64,000 nucleotides of DNA from Niebla homalea (GCA_019925105.1 JAHGAU010000011.1:186001-250000), one strand, 5' to 3'; counted from the first letter of the stretch, positions 11,061 to 25,148 are shown. Notes: generated by a model from the sequence alone, not told the origin. Numbers and translations: made by a program.

Positions 11061-13650
11061 GTTTAATATCCTTTTTGCTTAAATTATATATAATATAAAG
11101 TATATATTTATAATAATTAAAAATAAAATTAATTCTTTATAATAATACTTTAATATTATTTATTACTTATTCCGTAAAGTCATTAAGATTTAATTTAAAA
11201 ACTTTTAACTTAATAATTTTTAAAAGTTTTTTATATATTTTTTTATAACGTTATTTATTACTTTATTTATAAGTAAAACTTTAATTTTTAATTATTTTAT
11301 TTAATATATTACGTTTTTTTTAAATTTTTTATTTATTATATTTATTTATTATTTAAAAGAAATATCTCTTCCGATCTTTTTTATATATTACGGATTTATC
11401 TTTATATATTATTTAATTTATTATTTTATTTATTTAATTTTTTTAATTTATAAAATAGAATTTTAATCCCGGATTTTATTATAATTCTTTATTATAAAGT
11501 TTCTAGTAATTTTAAGATAAAAGTTAAAATTATTAATAATATTATAAAGTCTTTAACCGTATTTAATTTTATTATTATTATTAAAAAGAATACTTAAAAT
11601 TATTTAAATATTTTTTTTACTTTATATATATTAATTAAAGCCTCTTTAAATTTAAAGGATTAAAGGATTCTTAATAATATTTTATTACTCCTTAAAAAAA
11701 GGTTAATAAAATTTATTATTAAGTAATCCTTAATAATTTTTATAATTATTAATAAATACGGGATAACCCCGTAACTTATATAAGTTTATTTTTAATTTTT
11801 TTATTTTTCGTTTAATATAAAATAAAAAAATATATATTCTTTTTAATAAAGGAAATAAAATAATAATAAAAGGAATAATAATACCGTAATTAATTCCTTA
11901 ATTTATATAATAATACTTAACTTTATTTTTTTTATTTTAAAATTATTAAGATATATATAAAATAAAATATATTATTATTAATATATTATTAAGATTAATA
12001 AAGGTATTTTAAAGAAAAAGTTTATAATTACTTTAAGTAATTATATTTTATTTTTATCTTTTTTCTTTTAAAGGAAAAAGTTAAGTTAATATATAATTAT
12101 ATAACTTTAATAAGGGTTTTCTGGTCTTTTAAGTTATTATATAAGTATATATAAATTATATTTTTTTTATAAGTTCATATTTCCCTTTTAAATTAAAATA
12201 AATTTTAGTTATTTATTTTAATCTTCTTTACTTTTTATATAAAAAGTTTTAAAAAAGTATTATTAAATTAAATAAGTCTTACGTTAGTAACCGTTATAAA
12301 TTATTATTAATATTCTTAATATATATATAATATAATTATTATTATAAATATATTTATTTTTATTTTCTCTTATTAATTCTTTTAATTAATCTTATTATTT
12401 ATTTCTTTTTATTATTTATTCTTTTAGTTTACTTTAATTTTTTAATTCTTAATTATTTAATTTATAACTTAAAATAAAAAGCTTATTACGTCCGGTTAAT
12501 ATATTATATAATTTACGGTTATTTCCCAGGAATTTTAAAGACCAGTTTAAATTTCTATAAGTAATTTAAAACCAAATTATTATTTAAATAACTTTTAATT
12601 TAATAATTTATATTTTAATAAAAAGTATTTCTTTAAAAAATATATATAATTATTTAAGCCTTATTAAGGAATTTTATTTTTATTATTCTTATTATTAAGA
12701 TATATAATTTAATTTAATTATCCCGATAATTATTAAGGAATCTTATATATTTATTAATATTAAAGTACTTAATATTATTTATAGGTTTTAAAAGATTATT
12801 TATTTAATATAAAATTATTTTTAAGGTTAACTTTATATCTTTAAGGAATATATATTATATTTTAAATTAAATTAAAAAGTTTTATTTATAATAAATATAT
12901 TAATTATTCTGAATTATTTTATAAGATTTACGGTTTAATTACTCAGGATAATTTAATAAAACTTATAATTTAATTAAGTTTAATTATTTATATTAATTTA
13001 ATAAGTTTTATATTTTAGTTATTATAATTATTTATTATTAAATAATAATTTTATATTATCCGGGGTAATTAATTTTTTCTATTTTTTTCTTTAATTACTT
13101 TAATTTCTTTTATTTTAAAAAAACGGTTTATATTAATATATAAGTCGTAATTTCCTTAACGATAATTTAAAATATCCGGTAATCTATATATTTATTTCTT
13201 AATTAAGGTTTAAGCCCGTTATTAATATAAAAGGTATTATTATTTTTTTATAATTAAAATGCTTTAAAAACTTATTATTTTTCTTTACTTCTTAATTTTT
13301 AATAATTAATAATTAATTAATAAATATTAATAATATTTTACCAATAGGTATAAATAAAATCCCCGTATTAATTAAAAGTAATAATAAGAATATTTAAATA
13401 AGGATACTTAAAGGAAAATTATTTAAATACTTTTATTTTTCTTAATTTTAATATTTATTTAATAAGTAAATAGTAATTAAGAATATTTTATAAATATATA
13501 TAAATTTATAGCCTATTATTCTCGTTATATATTTATAATATAATAATAATAAAGTTTAATTTTTTATAATATTTTTATAGTTTTTATTACCGTTAATTAA
13601 GGAAAAGGTATAATAAATTATTTACGATTTAATTATATAATTAAACTGAA
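11060..13650 (-). repeat. Left arm of a ~2.5-kb inverted repeat
   Basis: This interval is the reverse complement of the right arm (13950-13984, 16701-17288, 40543-42430). Matches include 13571-13640 against 16687-16760, 13050-13400 against 16900-17240, 12480-12900 against 40600-41060, and an exact 67-base stretch, 12290-12356 against 41175-41241. The arms are either two copies of one unclassified transposon in opposite orientation or one foldback element. No protein motif is recognised. The outer limit near 11060 is approximate. Confidence 0.75.
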
Positions 13651-13949
13651 TTCCTTAATATATATATAAATAAATAAAAGTTTTTTTAAAACCGTTAAAA
13701 AAGATAAAAAGTAATAAAAAAGTAAAAGTAATAAAATAATAAATAATAATAAAATATAATTAAAGATAAGCCGTAGCTTTTATATAAATTAATAAAATAT
13801 TAATTTCTTACTATAATAATCCGTTATATTTTTCCTTTTTAAAGTATATATAAATTAATTTTATTCTTAATTAACCTTTTTAATATCTTTATTCCTTTAT
13901 ATATTTATCCGTAAGTTTAATATCTTCTATATTCCCCCGTTTCTAGAAT
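13651..13949. other. Spacer between inverted-repeat arms
   Basis: About 300 bases of A/T-rich DNA between the inner ends of the two arms. Weak symmetry continues into it on both sides, so the arms may once have met closer to the centre. No gene or motif is visible. Confidence 0.5.
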
Positions 13950-13984
13950 TTAATTTAATTATATAATTTAATCGTAAATAATTT
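13950..13984 (+). repeat. Right arm of the inverted repeat, innermost piece
   Basis: Matches the reverse complement of about 13625-13655. It ends in ATCGTAAATAATTT (13971-13984), which is repeated at 16687-16700 as the target-site duplication of LINE copy L0. The arm resumes after that copy. Confidence 0.7.
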
Positions 13985-16686
13985 GATTGATTGATTGATT
14001 AATTTATACTACGGATCTAGCTAAGTTAATTCCGGCGTTCCCTAATACTCGGCCATTTAGCCTTATTAATAACCGCAAAAAACCCGATATTTATAACGTT
14101 AGGAATAAAAATTGGTATTTACTTAGTTTTTACTTACGTTTTAAGGATTAAGAGTATTTACGGCCGTTTAAAGAATAAGAATTTATTTATACGCTTTTTC
14201 TAAGAAAACCTATAATATTACGATTAAATCCACTTAAAAATTGTTTTTAAACTTATTATTTTTCCGTTATTTTACGGGTTTATTTAATATTAAAATTTTA
14301 AAATTCTAATTATATTATTAAATATTTTTATTAATATATATATTATTATTATTTTATTTATATAACTCTGTTGACCGATATAGTATCGCCTTTTATATCG
14401 CTTTAGTATTTATAGCCCTTTTAGCCTTCTATTAAGTATAATTTTCCCGCCGTTATTTTTTACCCTTAAATTAATAATAAGGTTTCTTAATTAAGTTTTT
14501 AACCACTTTTTTTATTTCTTTAATTAAGCTAAACTATAATAATAAGCCCGTAATTATTATAAATCTGGTAGCCGCTTTAATACCCATTTTAATAATAAAT
14601 ATTTAATAATAATTATTAATCCTTATTTTTTTAATTAATTTCGGTTTAAGTTCCTTAAATAATAAATAGGAGATTAATACGTATATAACGTTTTACTTTC
14701 GTTATTTATATTTATAATTAACGTTAATCCGGTTATTAACGTATATAATAAAAAAAAAAAAATTAAGCTATTTTTATTTATTTAAAATTAAATTATTAAA
14801 GTACTATTGTTTTTCCTTATAATTCTATAATATTAAAGATACTTATTAATAATTTTATTATTATTTAATATTAAATATTATTACCCTTAAGGGATTAATT
14901 CTTTATATTTATATTAATATTTTATTTATTTCTTTATAATTTATAGGGTAATTACCGTTAATTTCGCCCTTATAATTTTCTTTTTTTCCGCCGTTTTCAT
15001 TTTAAGTAAAAGTTTATATATTCTTATATTAACTTCTTAAACGTAAATTAAATTAATTTCTTTTTTAATTTATTTTAATTTAATTTCCGTAAAGGGGGTA
15101 AATATAGCTTTTTTACGCTTTTTTATTTAAGGCTTTTTATAGTTTTAATAAATACGTTTATTTCCTATTAATATAATTAAGTTTATACCCCTTTTAAGCC
15201 TTATTTAAGTGATTATTTAATTTAAGGCTAGCTTTATTAATAATATAAAGATTTCGGACTTTAATACCGGAACGGGAATTACTTTATATACTTTATTTAT
15301 TATTCTTAAGCATTAGTTTTAGATTTTTTATAATTGCCGGACGGGCTTTTTCTTATATTTAAACGTATTTTTAAATACGTATTAAATGGTTACCGCGTAC
15401 GTTATTATAGGCTTTATAACCGTTTAATAAACGATTTTAATTTTTTATAAGGTAATTCCTTACGTTAATACCGTAAAATAAATAAGGCCCTTCTTTTATA
15501 AAACTATTTTTTTTCAGATTTTTTTTATATAATCTTTTTAATTTAATTTTTATTAATTTATAAATTAAGTACTTTAATATTAACTTCCGGTTTTATTATT
15601 ATATTGCTTAAATTTATTATAATTATTATATTATATAGCTTTAAGTTCTTTATTATATAGATAAGCTTATATTTATATAAAATAAATTAAACCTTATATA
15701 TCTTTACTTATTATAAATAGACTTTATAAGCTTATTTTAACTTTAAATAATTTATATAAATAAACGTATTATAGGTTAAAAGGTAAATATTATTAATAAA
15801 GCTTTTTATTTAAACTTTTTATTTTAATTTTATTAAGTTTTTAATAAATAAATTATTAAAGAATAAAAATAAGATTAAAGAAATAAATAACCTTTAAGGA
15901 ATTCTTATTATTACGGGCTTTATTATACTTATTTTCTATCTTAAGTTAATTAACGTTATTTAATTATTTAAGAAACTTTCTATTTAATTTATAAAAAAAG
16001 GTAAAACCCCCTTTTTCCGTAAATTATATAATAACCTTTAATGGTTTATTTTATTAAACGCCTTTATAATATTTAAGGAAAGAAGATTTATGATATATTT
16101 TTTTTTATAATCTTATACCGTATATATATTATTAATTAAGCCTTTAAAAGCCGTTTCCGTTAACCATTTTCTTCTTATTTTTATTTATTAATTAAAGAAT
16201 AGCTTATACCTTTTTACGTAATTATTTAAGATCTTTATAATTATTATCTTTAAAGTTTTTTTTAACGTATAAAGGAATACTATAAGTTTATATAATTTTA
16301 CCTTTAAGTAATCTAACTTAATTAATTTCTTAAGGATAATTGTCTTAGCCTCCTTAAATCTATAAGGGTAATATCCTATATTAAAATAAACTTAAAATAA
16401 ATAAATAAAGACCTTTCTGAATAATAACGTTATTATAGATAGGAACCTATTTAATATACCGTTGGGTCCGGGGGCCTTATCCTTCTTCGGCCTATTAATC
16501 GCTTTGGTTATTATCTCCTAAGTTATTACTTTACTTATTATGACTGGTTCAGGATATACCGTACCGTCGATGTTTACTAAGTCTGCTTCCGGTGGCGGGG
16601 GAAAGAACGCCCCTCTGAGAGCCTTGATCTTGCCGTCGAAGGTGTTCGTTACCGTACCGTCTGGTCTTTTCAGGGGTGGAAACTTG
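13985..16686 (-). mobile_element. LINE copy L0 (subfamily A), 5'-truncated
   Basis: A 2702-bp 3' portion of a Tad1-like non-LTR retrotransposon. It starts with the (TGAT)n tail at the left and is cut at the right inside ORF2, before the reverse transcriptase. A 14-bp duplication ATCGTAAATAATTT flanks it (13971-13984, 16687-16700), so the truncation happened at insertion, as is typical of target-primed reverse transcription. Most of it is RIP-saturated, but the last ~150 bases at the truncated end are nearly unmutated. Confidence 0.92.
14400..16686 (-). pseudogene. LINE L0 ORF2 fragment (reverse transcriptase)
   Basis: The minus strand from 16686 reads a near-intact segment preceding RT, including LKRPDG, FDGKIKAL and GAFFPPPPEADL. 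The RT entry motif KAPGPNG follows at 16478-16458; the family form is KAPGPDG, so Asp is Asn. Further left the active-site box lies near 15803-15782 as F-I-N-N in place of F-V-D-D. The first clear stop, in T-stop-E just before KAPGPNG, is a converted Gln codon. The frame is lost beyond that. The C-terminal limit is approximate. The plus-strand open frame over 16540-16740 is an antisense shadow of this segment. Confidence 0.85.
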
Positions 16687-16700
16687 ATCGTAAATAATTT

Positions 16701-17288
16701 ATTATATCTTTTTTTAATTAATAATAATAAAAATTATTAAGATATTATATAGAATTAACCTTTATTATTATTATATTATATATAAATAATATAAATAATA
16801 AATTATAAATCCGTATATATTCTTAAAATATCCTTAATTATTATTTATTTATTAAATAAATATTAAAATTAAGAAAAATAAAAATATTTAAATATTTTTA
16901 TCGTTATTCTTAATTAATCCGGGGATTTTATTTATACGTATTAATAAAGTATTATTTTTATTTATTAATTAACTATTAATTATTGAAAATTAAAAAATAA
17001 AAAAAAAAACGATAACTTATTTAAAACTTTTTATTTATAAAAATATAATAATTTTTTTTATATTGATAATAATTTAAACCTTAATTAAAAAAATAATTAT
17101 AGATATTACCGGATGTTTTAAATTATTATTAAAAAAAATATAACTTATATATTAATATAAGTTATTTTCTTAAAATAAAAGAAATTAAAGTAATTAAAAA
17201 AAATTTAATTATATTAAATAACTTAACATTATTATTTAATAATTAATAATTATAATAATTAAAATATATTACTTATTAAATTAATTTA
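16701..17288 (+). repeat. Right arm of the inverted repeat, second piece
   Basis: Continues the arm after L0 and is the reverse complement of about 13050-13610. Shared landmarks include a ccggggattttatttata block near 16920-16940 and a ttattaattaataaat cluster. It ends in ATTAAATTAATTTA (17275-17288), duplicated at 40529-40542, where LINE L1 entered. Confidence 0.75.
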
Positions 17289-17774
17289 GAATATAATATT
17301 TAATAAAAAAATAAAATAATAACAACGAATAAAGGGACCTTAAAGGTCCAAAATAGTACTATATATATAACTTTAATAATAATAAGGGAAATATATTAAG
17401 TACGATAAGTAAAAATAATATAATAATTAAAAATAAAGTAATAAACGGGTAAATAATTTATATTAATAAAAACGGCAATAATATATACGGGTAATATAAT
17501 AATAATAAGCCGGATAACACTTAAAATAAATAAGGAAATTAAGGTTAATAAAATACGCGTATTAAAGTATATAAAACGCATAATAATAATATAAAAATAA
17601 TAGGTAAATAAAGGGGTAAAAAGGCCAATATAGTATTAATAATAAAGAGTATAAATAGGGGGAAAAGGCGGGAAAATTACGGTTAAAGTATTATTAAGGA
17701 TATATAAAAAAGAAATAAAGTTAATAAGGAAAATAGGATTTTAAAAGATTAAAAATAAAAAATAAAAATAATAT
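17289..17774 (+). mobile_element. LINE copy L1 (subfamily B), fragment 1: 5' end
   Basis: The 5' end of the oldest LINE in the window. After a 30-nt leader the ORF1 start is at 17319, converted from ATG to ATA, followed by the same codons as subfamily B copy L2 (the family start is MATNKGT). The piece ends with ATAAAAATAATAT (17762-17774), the duplication made by L2. The four L1 pieces together come to about 5.85 kb, a full-length copy. It is RIP-saturated to its extreme ends, unlike the younger copies. Confidence 0.88.
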
Positions 17775-18189
17775 TGATTGATTGATTAATTGATTTATAC
17801 TACGGGTCTAGCTAAGCTAATTCCGGCGTTCCTTAATACGCGGCCTTTTAACCTTATTAATAACCGTAAAAACCTGATACTTATAACGTTAAAGTAAAAA
17901 CCGGCGTTTACCAGGCCTTTACCCTTTATCCTTTAAGGTAAAGGATATTAATAATTATTTAAAGAATAGTAATTTATTTATATACCTCTTATATTTTAAT
18001 TCCCTTAAGAAAATCCGTAATATTATAATTATATCCTTATAAAGGCTATCTTTAAGCTTATTATTCTTCCGTTTTTTTATATATTTATATTATTTTAATT
18101 TTATATAATACCTTTAAATATCCTTATTAATATTTACGTACTTAATATATATCCCTTTTATATTATTATTACCGTTAACTTTTTTTAAA

Positions 18190-21100
18190 GATTTTTAATA
18201 AATATTTATTATTATATTTTTATAGCTATAAAAGATATTTTCCGGTTTATATAATTAACGTAATTAATTTCTATTCCTCTTTTTTTTTTAATTAATAATA
18301 AGCCTTTTCCGTAAGGTTTTTAGTAACCTTATTTATCTTTGTAATAAAGTTAAACTATAATAATAATCCGGTAAATATTATAAACTTAATAATTATCCGG
18401 ATACTTTATTTTATAAATAATATTTAATGATAATTATAAATATTAACTTTTATAATAAGTTTTAACTTAATCTTTATAAATAAGGAATAAGAAATAAAAA
18501 TATATATAATATTTTACTTTTTTTATCCGTATTTATATTTAACGTTTATCCGACCCCCGGTATATATAATAAATAAAAAGTAAATTAAACCGTTTTTATT
18601 TATTTAAAGTTAAATTATTAATACGTTATTACCTTTTTTTATAATATTATAATAACGGAAATACTTATTAATAATCGTTTTATCGTTAAAAGTTAAGTAA
18701 TAATAACTTTAAAATATAAAATCCTTATATTTTTATTAATATTTAATCCACTTTATTATAGCCTATAAGGTAATTATTATAGCCTTTACTTTTTAAATCC
18801 CTTTAATCTCGGTTTCTTTTACGTTTAACGGGAGTTTATACCCGTTTAAGTTAACCTCCGGGATATTAATAAGGTTAATCTTTTTTTTTGTTTATTCCTG
18901 CTTTATTTTAATAGGAAAAGAGATAAATATTTTTAATTTACTTTTTTTAACTTTAAGCTTATTAAGATTCTAATAGATCCGTTCGTTTCTTATTATTATA
19001 ATTAAATACATATATCTTTTTAACTTTATTTAAGCGATTATTTAATTTAATAAAATTTTAATCGGTAATATAAAGATTTTAAACTTTAATATTAAGATAA
19101 AAGTTACTTTATAAGTATTGTTAATTACTCTTAAATATTAATTCTGGATTTTCTATAATATTTAAATAAATTCTTTTTTATATCCCGGAGTACTTTTAAA
19201 TATATATTAAATAACCGTTACGTATATTATAACTAATTTTATTATAGCTTAATAAATAGTCCGGGTTTTTTATAACGTAACTTTTTATATTAATACGGTA
19301 AGATAAGTAAGGCTTTTTTCTTATAAAGTTATTTTCTTTTAAATTTTTCTTACATAATCCTTTTAATTAAGTTTCTTATTTACTTAAAAATTAAAAACTT
19401 TAATATTTATATCCGGCTTTATTATAACTTTATTTAAATCTATTATAATTATTATATTATATAACCTTAGGCTCTTAATTATATAAATAAATTTATATTT
19501 ATATAATATGAATTAAGTTTTATAAATTCTTATTTATTAAAAATAAACTTTATAAGCTTATTTTAATTTTAAATAATTTATATATATAAAAATATTATAA
19601 ATTAAGAAATAAATATTATTAATAAAGTTTTTAATTTAAACCTTTTATTTTAACTTAATAAGCTTTTTGATTAATAAATTATTAAAGAATAAGAATAATA
19701 TAAAAGAAATAAATCATCCTTAAGAAATCTTTATTATAATGGGCTTTATTAAGCTTATTTTTTATCTTAAGTTAATTAATATAATTTAATTGCTTAAAAA
19801 ACTCTTTATTTATTTAATTAAAAAGAATAATATCCTTTTCTTCTTTAAGTTATATAATAATCTTTAATAATTTATTTTATTAAAGGTATTTATAATATTA
19901 AGAAAAAGAAGACTTATAATATATTTCTTCCCGTAACCTTATACCGTATATATGTTATTAATCAGTTTTTTAAGGGTTATTTTTATTAACCAACTTCTTT
20001 TTATTCCTATTTATTAATCGGGGAGAAGTCTGTAATTCTCTATATAATCATTAAGGATCTTTATTATTACCGTTTTTAAGGTTTTCCTTAACGTATATAG
20101 GAATATAATAAGTCTATAAAACTTTACTTTAAAGTAATCCGGCTTAATAAGCTTCTTAAGGATAATCGTTTTTACCTTTTTAAATTTACGCGGATAGTAA
20201 TTAACGTTGAAATATACTTAAAAAAAAAAAATTAAAAACCTTTTTAAAAGGCAAGATTATTATTATTAAGAATTTATTAAGAATCTTATTTAATCTTAAG
20301 GCTTTATTCTTCTTTAATTTATTAATCGTTTTAATTATTATATTTTATATTATTATTTTATTTATTAATATAAGGTTAAGGTATAAAACGTTATTAATAT
20401 CGTTTAAGTTAGCTTTTAATAAAAAGGGGAAAAATATTTTTTAAGGACCTCGATCTTATTATTAAAGGTATTAATTAATATATTATCGGATTTCTTAAGG
20501 GGCGGGAATTTAAGGATAAGCTTTAATTTCCTATTTTATTCTTTATTATATTTTATTAACTTTTAAGTATTATAAAATAAAATTATTAAGTTATATATTA
20601 TAAACTGAAAGTATATTTATTTAATTTTCTTAATAGTTTTCTCCTTTTCCTTTTAAGTAATTTTTAATTAATTAAATATTTCTTAATTCCTATATTTAAA
20701 AATTTATTTAATTAACCTTTTCGCCTTTATAATTACGGTTATATATCCTTTATTTTAATAAGTTTTAATTCTTTAAAAAAGTTTTATTATCGGAATAATC
20801 TTATTAATTATTTTATTTAATACCTTTATTATTCGCTTTATAAAGAGGTTAATCCGGTCTCTATTATTTAATCAAGGGAGGTCCGTGAATTATATTATTA
20901 TCTCCCCTATTTTTATATAAACCTTTGCTTTCTTAACTGTTTTCCACGTTTTCTTTACCGGTAATAATATAATTATATTAATGGTTTAATTTAAAATTAT
21001 TTATATTAATATATAATCCGAGTTATATTTTAAGTCCTTTTATAATTTATATATTACGACCACGTTAATAACCTTTTCCATATTAAAAACTAAATTAATC

Positions 21101-21780
21101 GTTATTTTAAACTTATAACTTTTTTATATAATAATCTTTTATAATATTAATAATAAAAAATTAATTTAAGTAATAATTATTAATAAATTATTTAATTTAA
21201 CGTAATTTATTATATGTTTTTCCTTATTTTATATATAGTAATATAAGTTAAAATCTTTAAATAATATATATATATTTAAAGTAATTAAAACCTTTTTAAG
21301 TAATAATATTGTAAAAGGTTTTTCCCTATTAACCGGCGGCGGATTATATATATTATAAATATTAAGGTCGCCCTTTAAATCCCCTTTTTTTATAATATAG
21401 AATATATAAAGGTTTTTATTATAATAAGTAATATCTTAATTATTTACGTTAAGTTACTTATTTATAAAGAAGTATATTCTGGTCGTTTTATCCCCCTTAA
21501 AAACTAAATAAAACTTTTTCTTTAAGTTAATAAACGAATATATATATAAGTTATATAATAATTCCTATATTATTATAACGTTAATATTTTTAATTTTTTT
21601 GAATTTAAATATTAATATTACGGCTTTAATTCCTTTATTATAAACGTTATATTATATTATTCTTAAAAACGTTAATATATTATATATTAATTTTTATAAA
21701 GATTCCCTTTTTTATACCCGTTTAAATTATAGACTTCTTATTAAAACTGAACGTTTTTTAATTTAATACCTTCCCGGCTA
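18190..21780 (-). pseudogene. LINE L2 ORF2 (endonuclease-reverse transcriptase)
   Basis: Endonuclease of the exonuclease-endonuclease-phosphatase type plus RT, for target-primed reverse transcription. The endonuclease box reads DFNLYY near 21256-21233, where the family has DFNLHH; the His are Tyr by RIP. The RT active-site box lies near 19630-19610, with both Asp converted to Asn. Frames are broken by many TAA/TAG. Both boundaries are estimated by alignment with the other copies. Confidence 0.75.
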
Positions 21781-21789
21781 TTATTAGAA

Positions 21790-23569
21790 ACGTAAAACGG
21801 CCGGCTTTTAAAATCAGGATTATAAAAAACTTTCTTTTCTTTACCGTTATTTATTTTTTATTATTTAATTAATTAAGCTTACGTTTTAAGGCTACTTTTA
21901 ATTAGTTTATTAAATTAATTTTATATATATTATATTATTAAATTTTTATAATTATCCGGGTTTCCTTATATTTAATCTTTTTAACTTTTATTATATATTT
22001 AGAATCTTATATTAAATATCCCTCCTTATTATATATAGCGTATTTAAACGCCCCCTTTATAAGCCCTTTAATTATTAACTCTATATACTTATAGGTATTA
22101 TAACCCTTAACGTAAACCATATATTTTATAATATTAAAGCATTTTATAATAATATATTTATAGTTTTAATACTTTAAATATTAATAAATATTAACCGCTT
22201 TATTTTATAATTAAATTATCTTAAAAAATCCCCTTTTAATAATCTTTTTATTTAAGATATCGTTATATATTTTTATTAACGTTATACTTAATATAATAAT
22301 AAAGTACCTCTTTATGTATTTTAAAGAATTAAATCTTTTCGTTATCGGCGGAAGCTTATAGTTAACGATTTTAAACCTTAAGTAAAAAATTATATTCTCC
22401 CTTTTTACATTTCTTAATATAACCTTTTTCTCGGCTTCCTTAAAACGTAATAAATATATTTTATTTATTATAACGGTAAATAATTACCTTAAAACCTTAA
22501 CCGATTTATATTTTCCTTTATTAATTTAAGTTTTAAATTTCTTTAAGTTTTCCTTCGCTTTTAAAAACGTTATATTAAGAAGGATATCCCTACTTTATAA
22601 TTTATATATTATAATAATTTATTTTATTAATAATTCCGTTATTATTTTAAAAGCCTTTATTAACTATAACGGGTTTACTTTTACCGCCGTATTCCTCTTT
22701 TTATTATTAAATAAACGGACCGTTACTATTTTTACCTTCTTTAATATAACCGCTTTTTCCTTTATTATCCTTTTATTCTTTATCGTAAATACCTTTTTTA
22801 TTACCTTTATTATTTAACTTTTTCTTATTTAAAGGGCCACCGTTTTTATACCTTTACTTTATATACTTAATTTTAAGCCGTTATTTTTACTTTTTATTAA
22901 CGCTTTTACTCCCGCCCTTTAAGAGCCCTATAAGCGTTCTACCTCCCCCAATTTTACCCTTATTTTTATATAAAAGTCCTTTATGTTTTTTAATTTAATC
23001 TATAATATTAATTAAGTCTTTAACGTAATATCCTTTTACTTTACCGTAAAGAATCCTTTTAAGGTTTTTATTATTTCCCTTATTGCTTTTTTGCCCTCCT
23101 TTATCGGGCGACGTATTATCTCCGCTTTTTATTTTTAATCTTTTAAAATCCCGTCCTCCTTATTAGCTTTATTTCCCTTTTATATATTTTTAATAATACT
23201 TTTACCGTAATCTTTTTACCCTTTTCTTCTGCTTATACCCTTTATTATTAATATTATACCGGCCTTTTTACCCTTTTATTTACTTATTACCTCCGTATTA
23301 TTATTACGCGTTTTACGCGCTTTAATACGTATATTCTATTAACCTTAATTCCCTTATTTATTTTAAGCGTTATCCGGCTTATTATTATTATATTGCTTAT
23401 ACGCGTCGTTACCGTTTCTATTAATATAGGCTATTTACCCGTTTACCACCTTATTCTTAACCACCACGTTACTTCCACTTATCGCACTTAATGCACTCCT
23501 TTTACTGTCGTTAAAGCTATATATATACGCATCGTTTTGGACCTCTGGGGTCCCTTTATTCGTCGCCAT
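21790..23569 (-). pseudogene. LINE L2 ORF1 (gag-like), subfamily B
   Basis: It starts ATG at 23569 and reads MATNKGTPEVQND, then a stretch intact for about 45 codons before the first RIP stop. That is the longest start-anchored open stretch of any ORF1 in the window. A CCHC zinc-knuckle region is expected near 22190-22000 and appears with Cys and His as Tyr. The product would be the RNA-binding chaperone of the LINE particle. It ends shortly before ORF2; the exact stop is not resolvable. Confidence 0.75.
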
Positions 23570-23591
23570 TTTCCGTCTATAAAAATAATAT

Positions 23592-25148
23592 ATTACACGG
23601 TAGATAAGGGCGAAAAGATAATAAAGGAAGCGGTAAAAGCCTTAAAAGAATTTTTTATAATAAAGTAAAAGGATATTACGTTAAAAATTTAAATAATATT
23701 GTAAATTAAATTAAAAAATATAAAAAACTTTTATATAAAAATAAAATTAAAATTAAAAAAAACGGAGTACTTATAAAGCTTTTATAAAGCGGGAATAAAA
23801 ACGTTAATAAAAAATAAAAATAATAGCTTAAAGTTAAGGGTATAAAATAAAAATATAAAAACGGTAATTCTTTAAGTAAAAAAAAAACAAAAGGTAATAA
23901 GGATAATAAAAAGTGTACCTATGGTAAAGAATGAGGGGATAACGAAGGAAAAGGTAATTATATTAAAAAAAATAAGGATAATAACGGTTTATTTATTAAA
24001 TAATAAAAAAAGGAACGCGGTTATAAAAATAAACTTATTATAATTAATAAAGGCTTTTAAAATAATAACGGAATTATTAATAAAATAAATTATTATAATA
24101 TATAAATTATAAAATTAAAATATTTTCCTTAATATAATATTATTAAAAATAAAAAAAAAGCTTAAAAAGGTTTAAAGCTTAAATTAATAAAAAAAAAAAT
24201 ATAAATTAATTAAAATTTTAAGGTAATTATTTATTATTATAATAAATAAAATATACTTATTACGTTTTATAAAAATTAGAAAAAAAACTATATTAAAAAA
24301 TATAAAAAAGGAAAATATAATTTTTTACTTAAAATTTAAAATCGTTTATTATAAATTTCCTTTAATAATAAAAAGATTTAATTCCTTAAAATAAATAAAT
24401 AAATATTTTATTATTATATTAAATATAACGTTAATAAAAATATATAATAACGTTATAAATAAAAAAATTATAAAAAAAAGATTTCTTAAAATAACTTAAT
24501 TATAAAATAAAAGAATAAATATTTATTAATATTTTAAATATTAAAATTATAAATATATTATTTTAAAATATTTTAATATTATAAAATATATAGTTTACGT
24601 TAAAAAATATAATACTTATAAATATATAAAGTTAATAATTAAAAAACTTATAAAGAATATATTTAAATATATTCTATATAATAAAAAAGGATATTTAATA
24701 TAAAATTCTAAATATATAATAAGAATTAAAAAGATTAAATATAAAAAGATTTAAATAACCGTAAAAATCTAATAGTATAATATATATAAAATTAATTTAA
24801 TAAATTAACTTAAAATAAATTTAAGATATAAATTTAATTAATTAAATAATAAAAAGTAAATAATAATAATAAATAAATTAAAAAAAAAAAAAGCTTTTTA
24901 TAATTTTAATTTTAAAAATTAACCGTTTTATATTTTTAACAATAACCGGGAAAATATTAAATTAAAAAATACTTAATTTTAATAAAAAGTTTATAACTTA
25001 AATAAATATAAATAAAAAAGCTTTTATAGAAATTAATATATTATATATTAATATTTTTAAAAATAATATAATATAATATTTATAATAAAAAAATTAAAAT
25101 AATAATATTAATATTTAAGTTTAAAGAAATTAAAAACGTTAATATTAT
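23592..25148 (+). mobile_element. LINE copy L1, fragment 2
   Basis: Continuation of L1 after L2. It aligns with L8 (about 55165-56670), covering the rest of ORF1, its zinc-knuckle region and the start of ORF2. The sequence is RIP-saturated, with lysine-rich AAA/AAG runs where G was lost. It ends in ACGTTAATATTAT (25136-25148), the target duplication of L3. Confidence 0.88.

Larger units (their letters stand above)
17775..23578 (-). mobile_element. LINE copy L2 (subfamily B), full length
   Basis: A 5804-bp copy inserted antisense into L1, with 13-bp duplications ATAAAAATAATAT at 17762-17774 and 23579-23591. The 3' tail (TGAT)n is on the left and the ORF1 start ATG is at 23569-23567. Subfamily B is shown by the MATNKGT start and by a ggcctttta block near the 3' end where A copies have ggccattta. 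The body is RIP-saturated, but about 150 bases at the 5' end (23430-23578) keep many CA dinucleotides. Confidence 0.93.

Noticed and set aside
16540..16740. Plus-strand 66-codon frame with a GC-rich start
   Set aside because: It is antisense to the unmutated ORF2 segment of LINE L0; the minus-strand reading matches the LINE family.
17396..17581. Minus-strand 61-codon frame
   Set aside because: Lies antisense in ORF1 of the plus-strand L1; hydrophobic only because of A/T-rich codons.
20878..20960. Locally less mutated stretch inside L2 (gggaggtccgtgaatta, tgctttcttaactgttttccacg) as a separate insertion
   Set aside because: It aligns with ORF2 of the other LINE copies, so it is only an incompletely converted patch.
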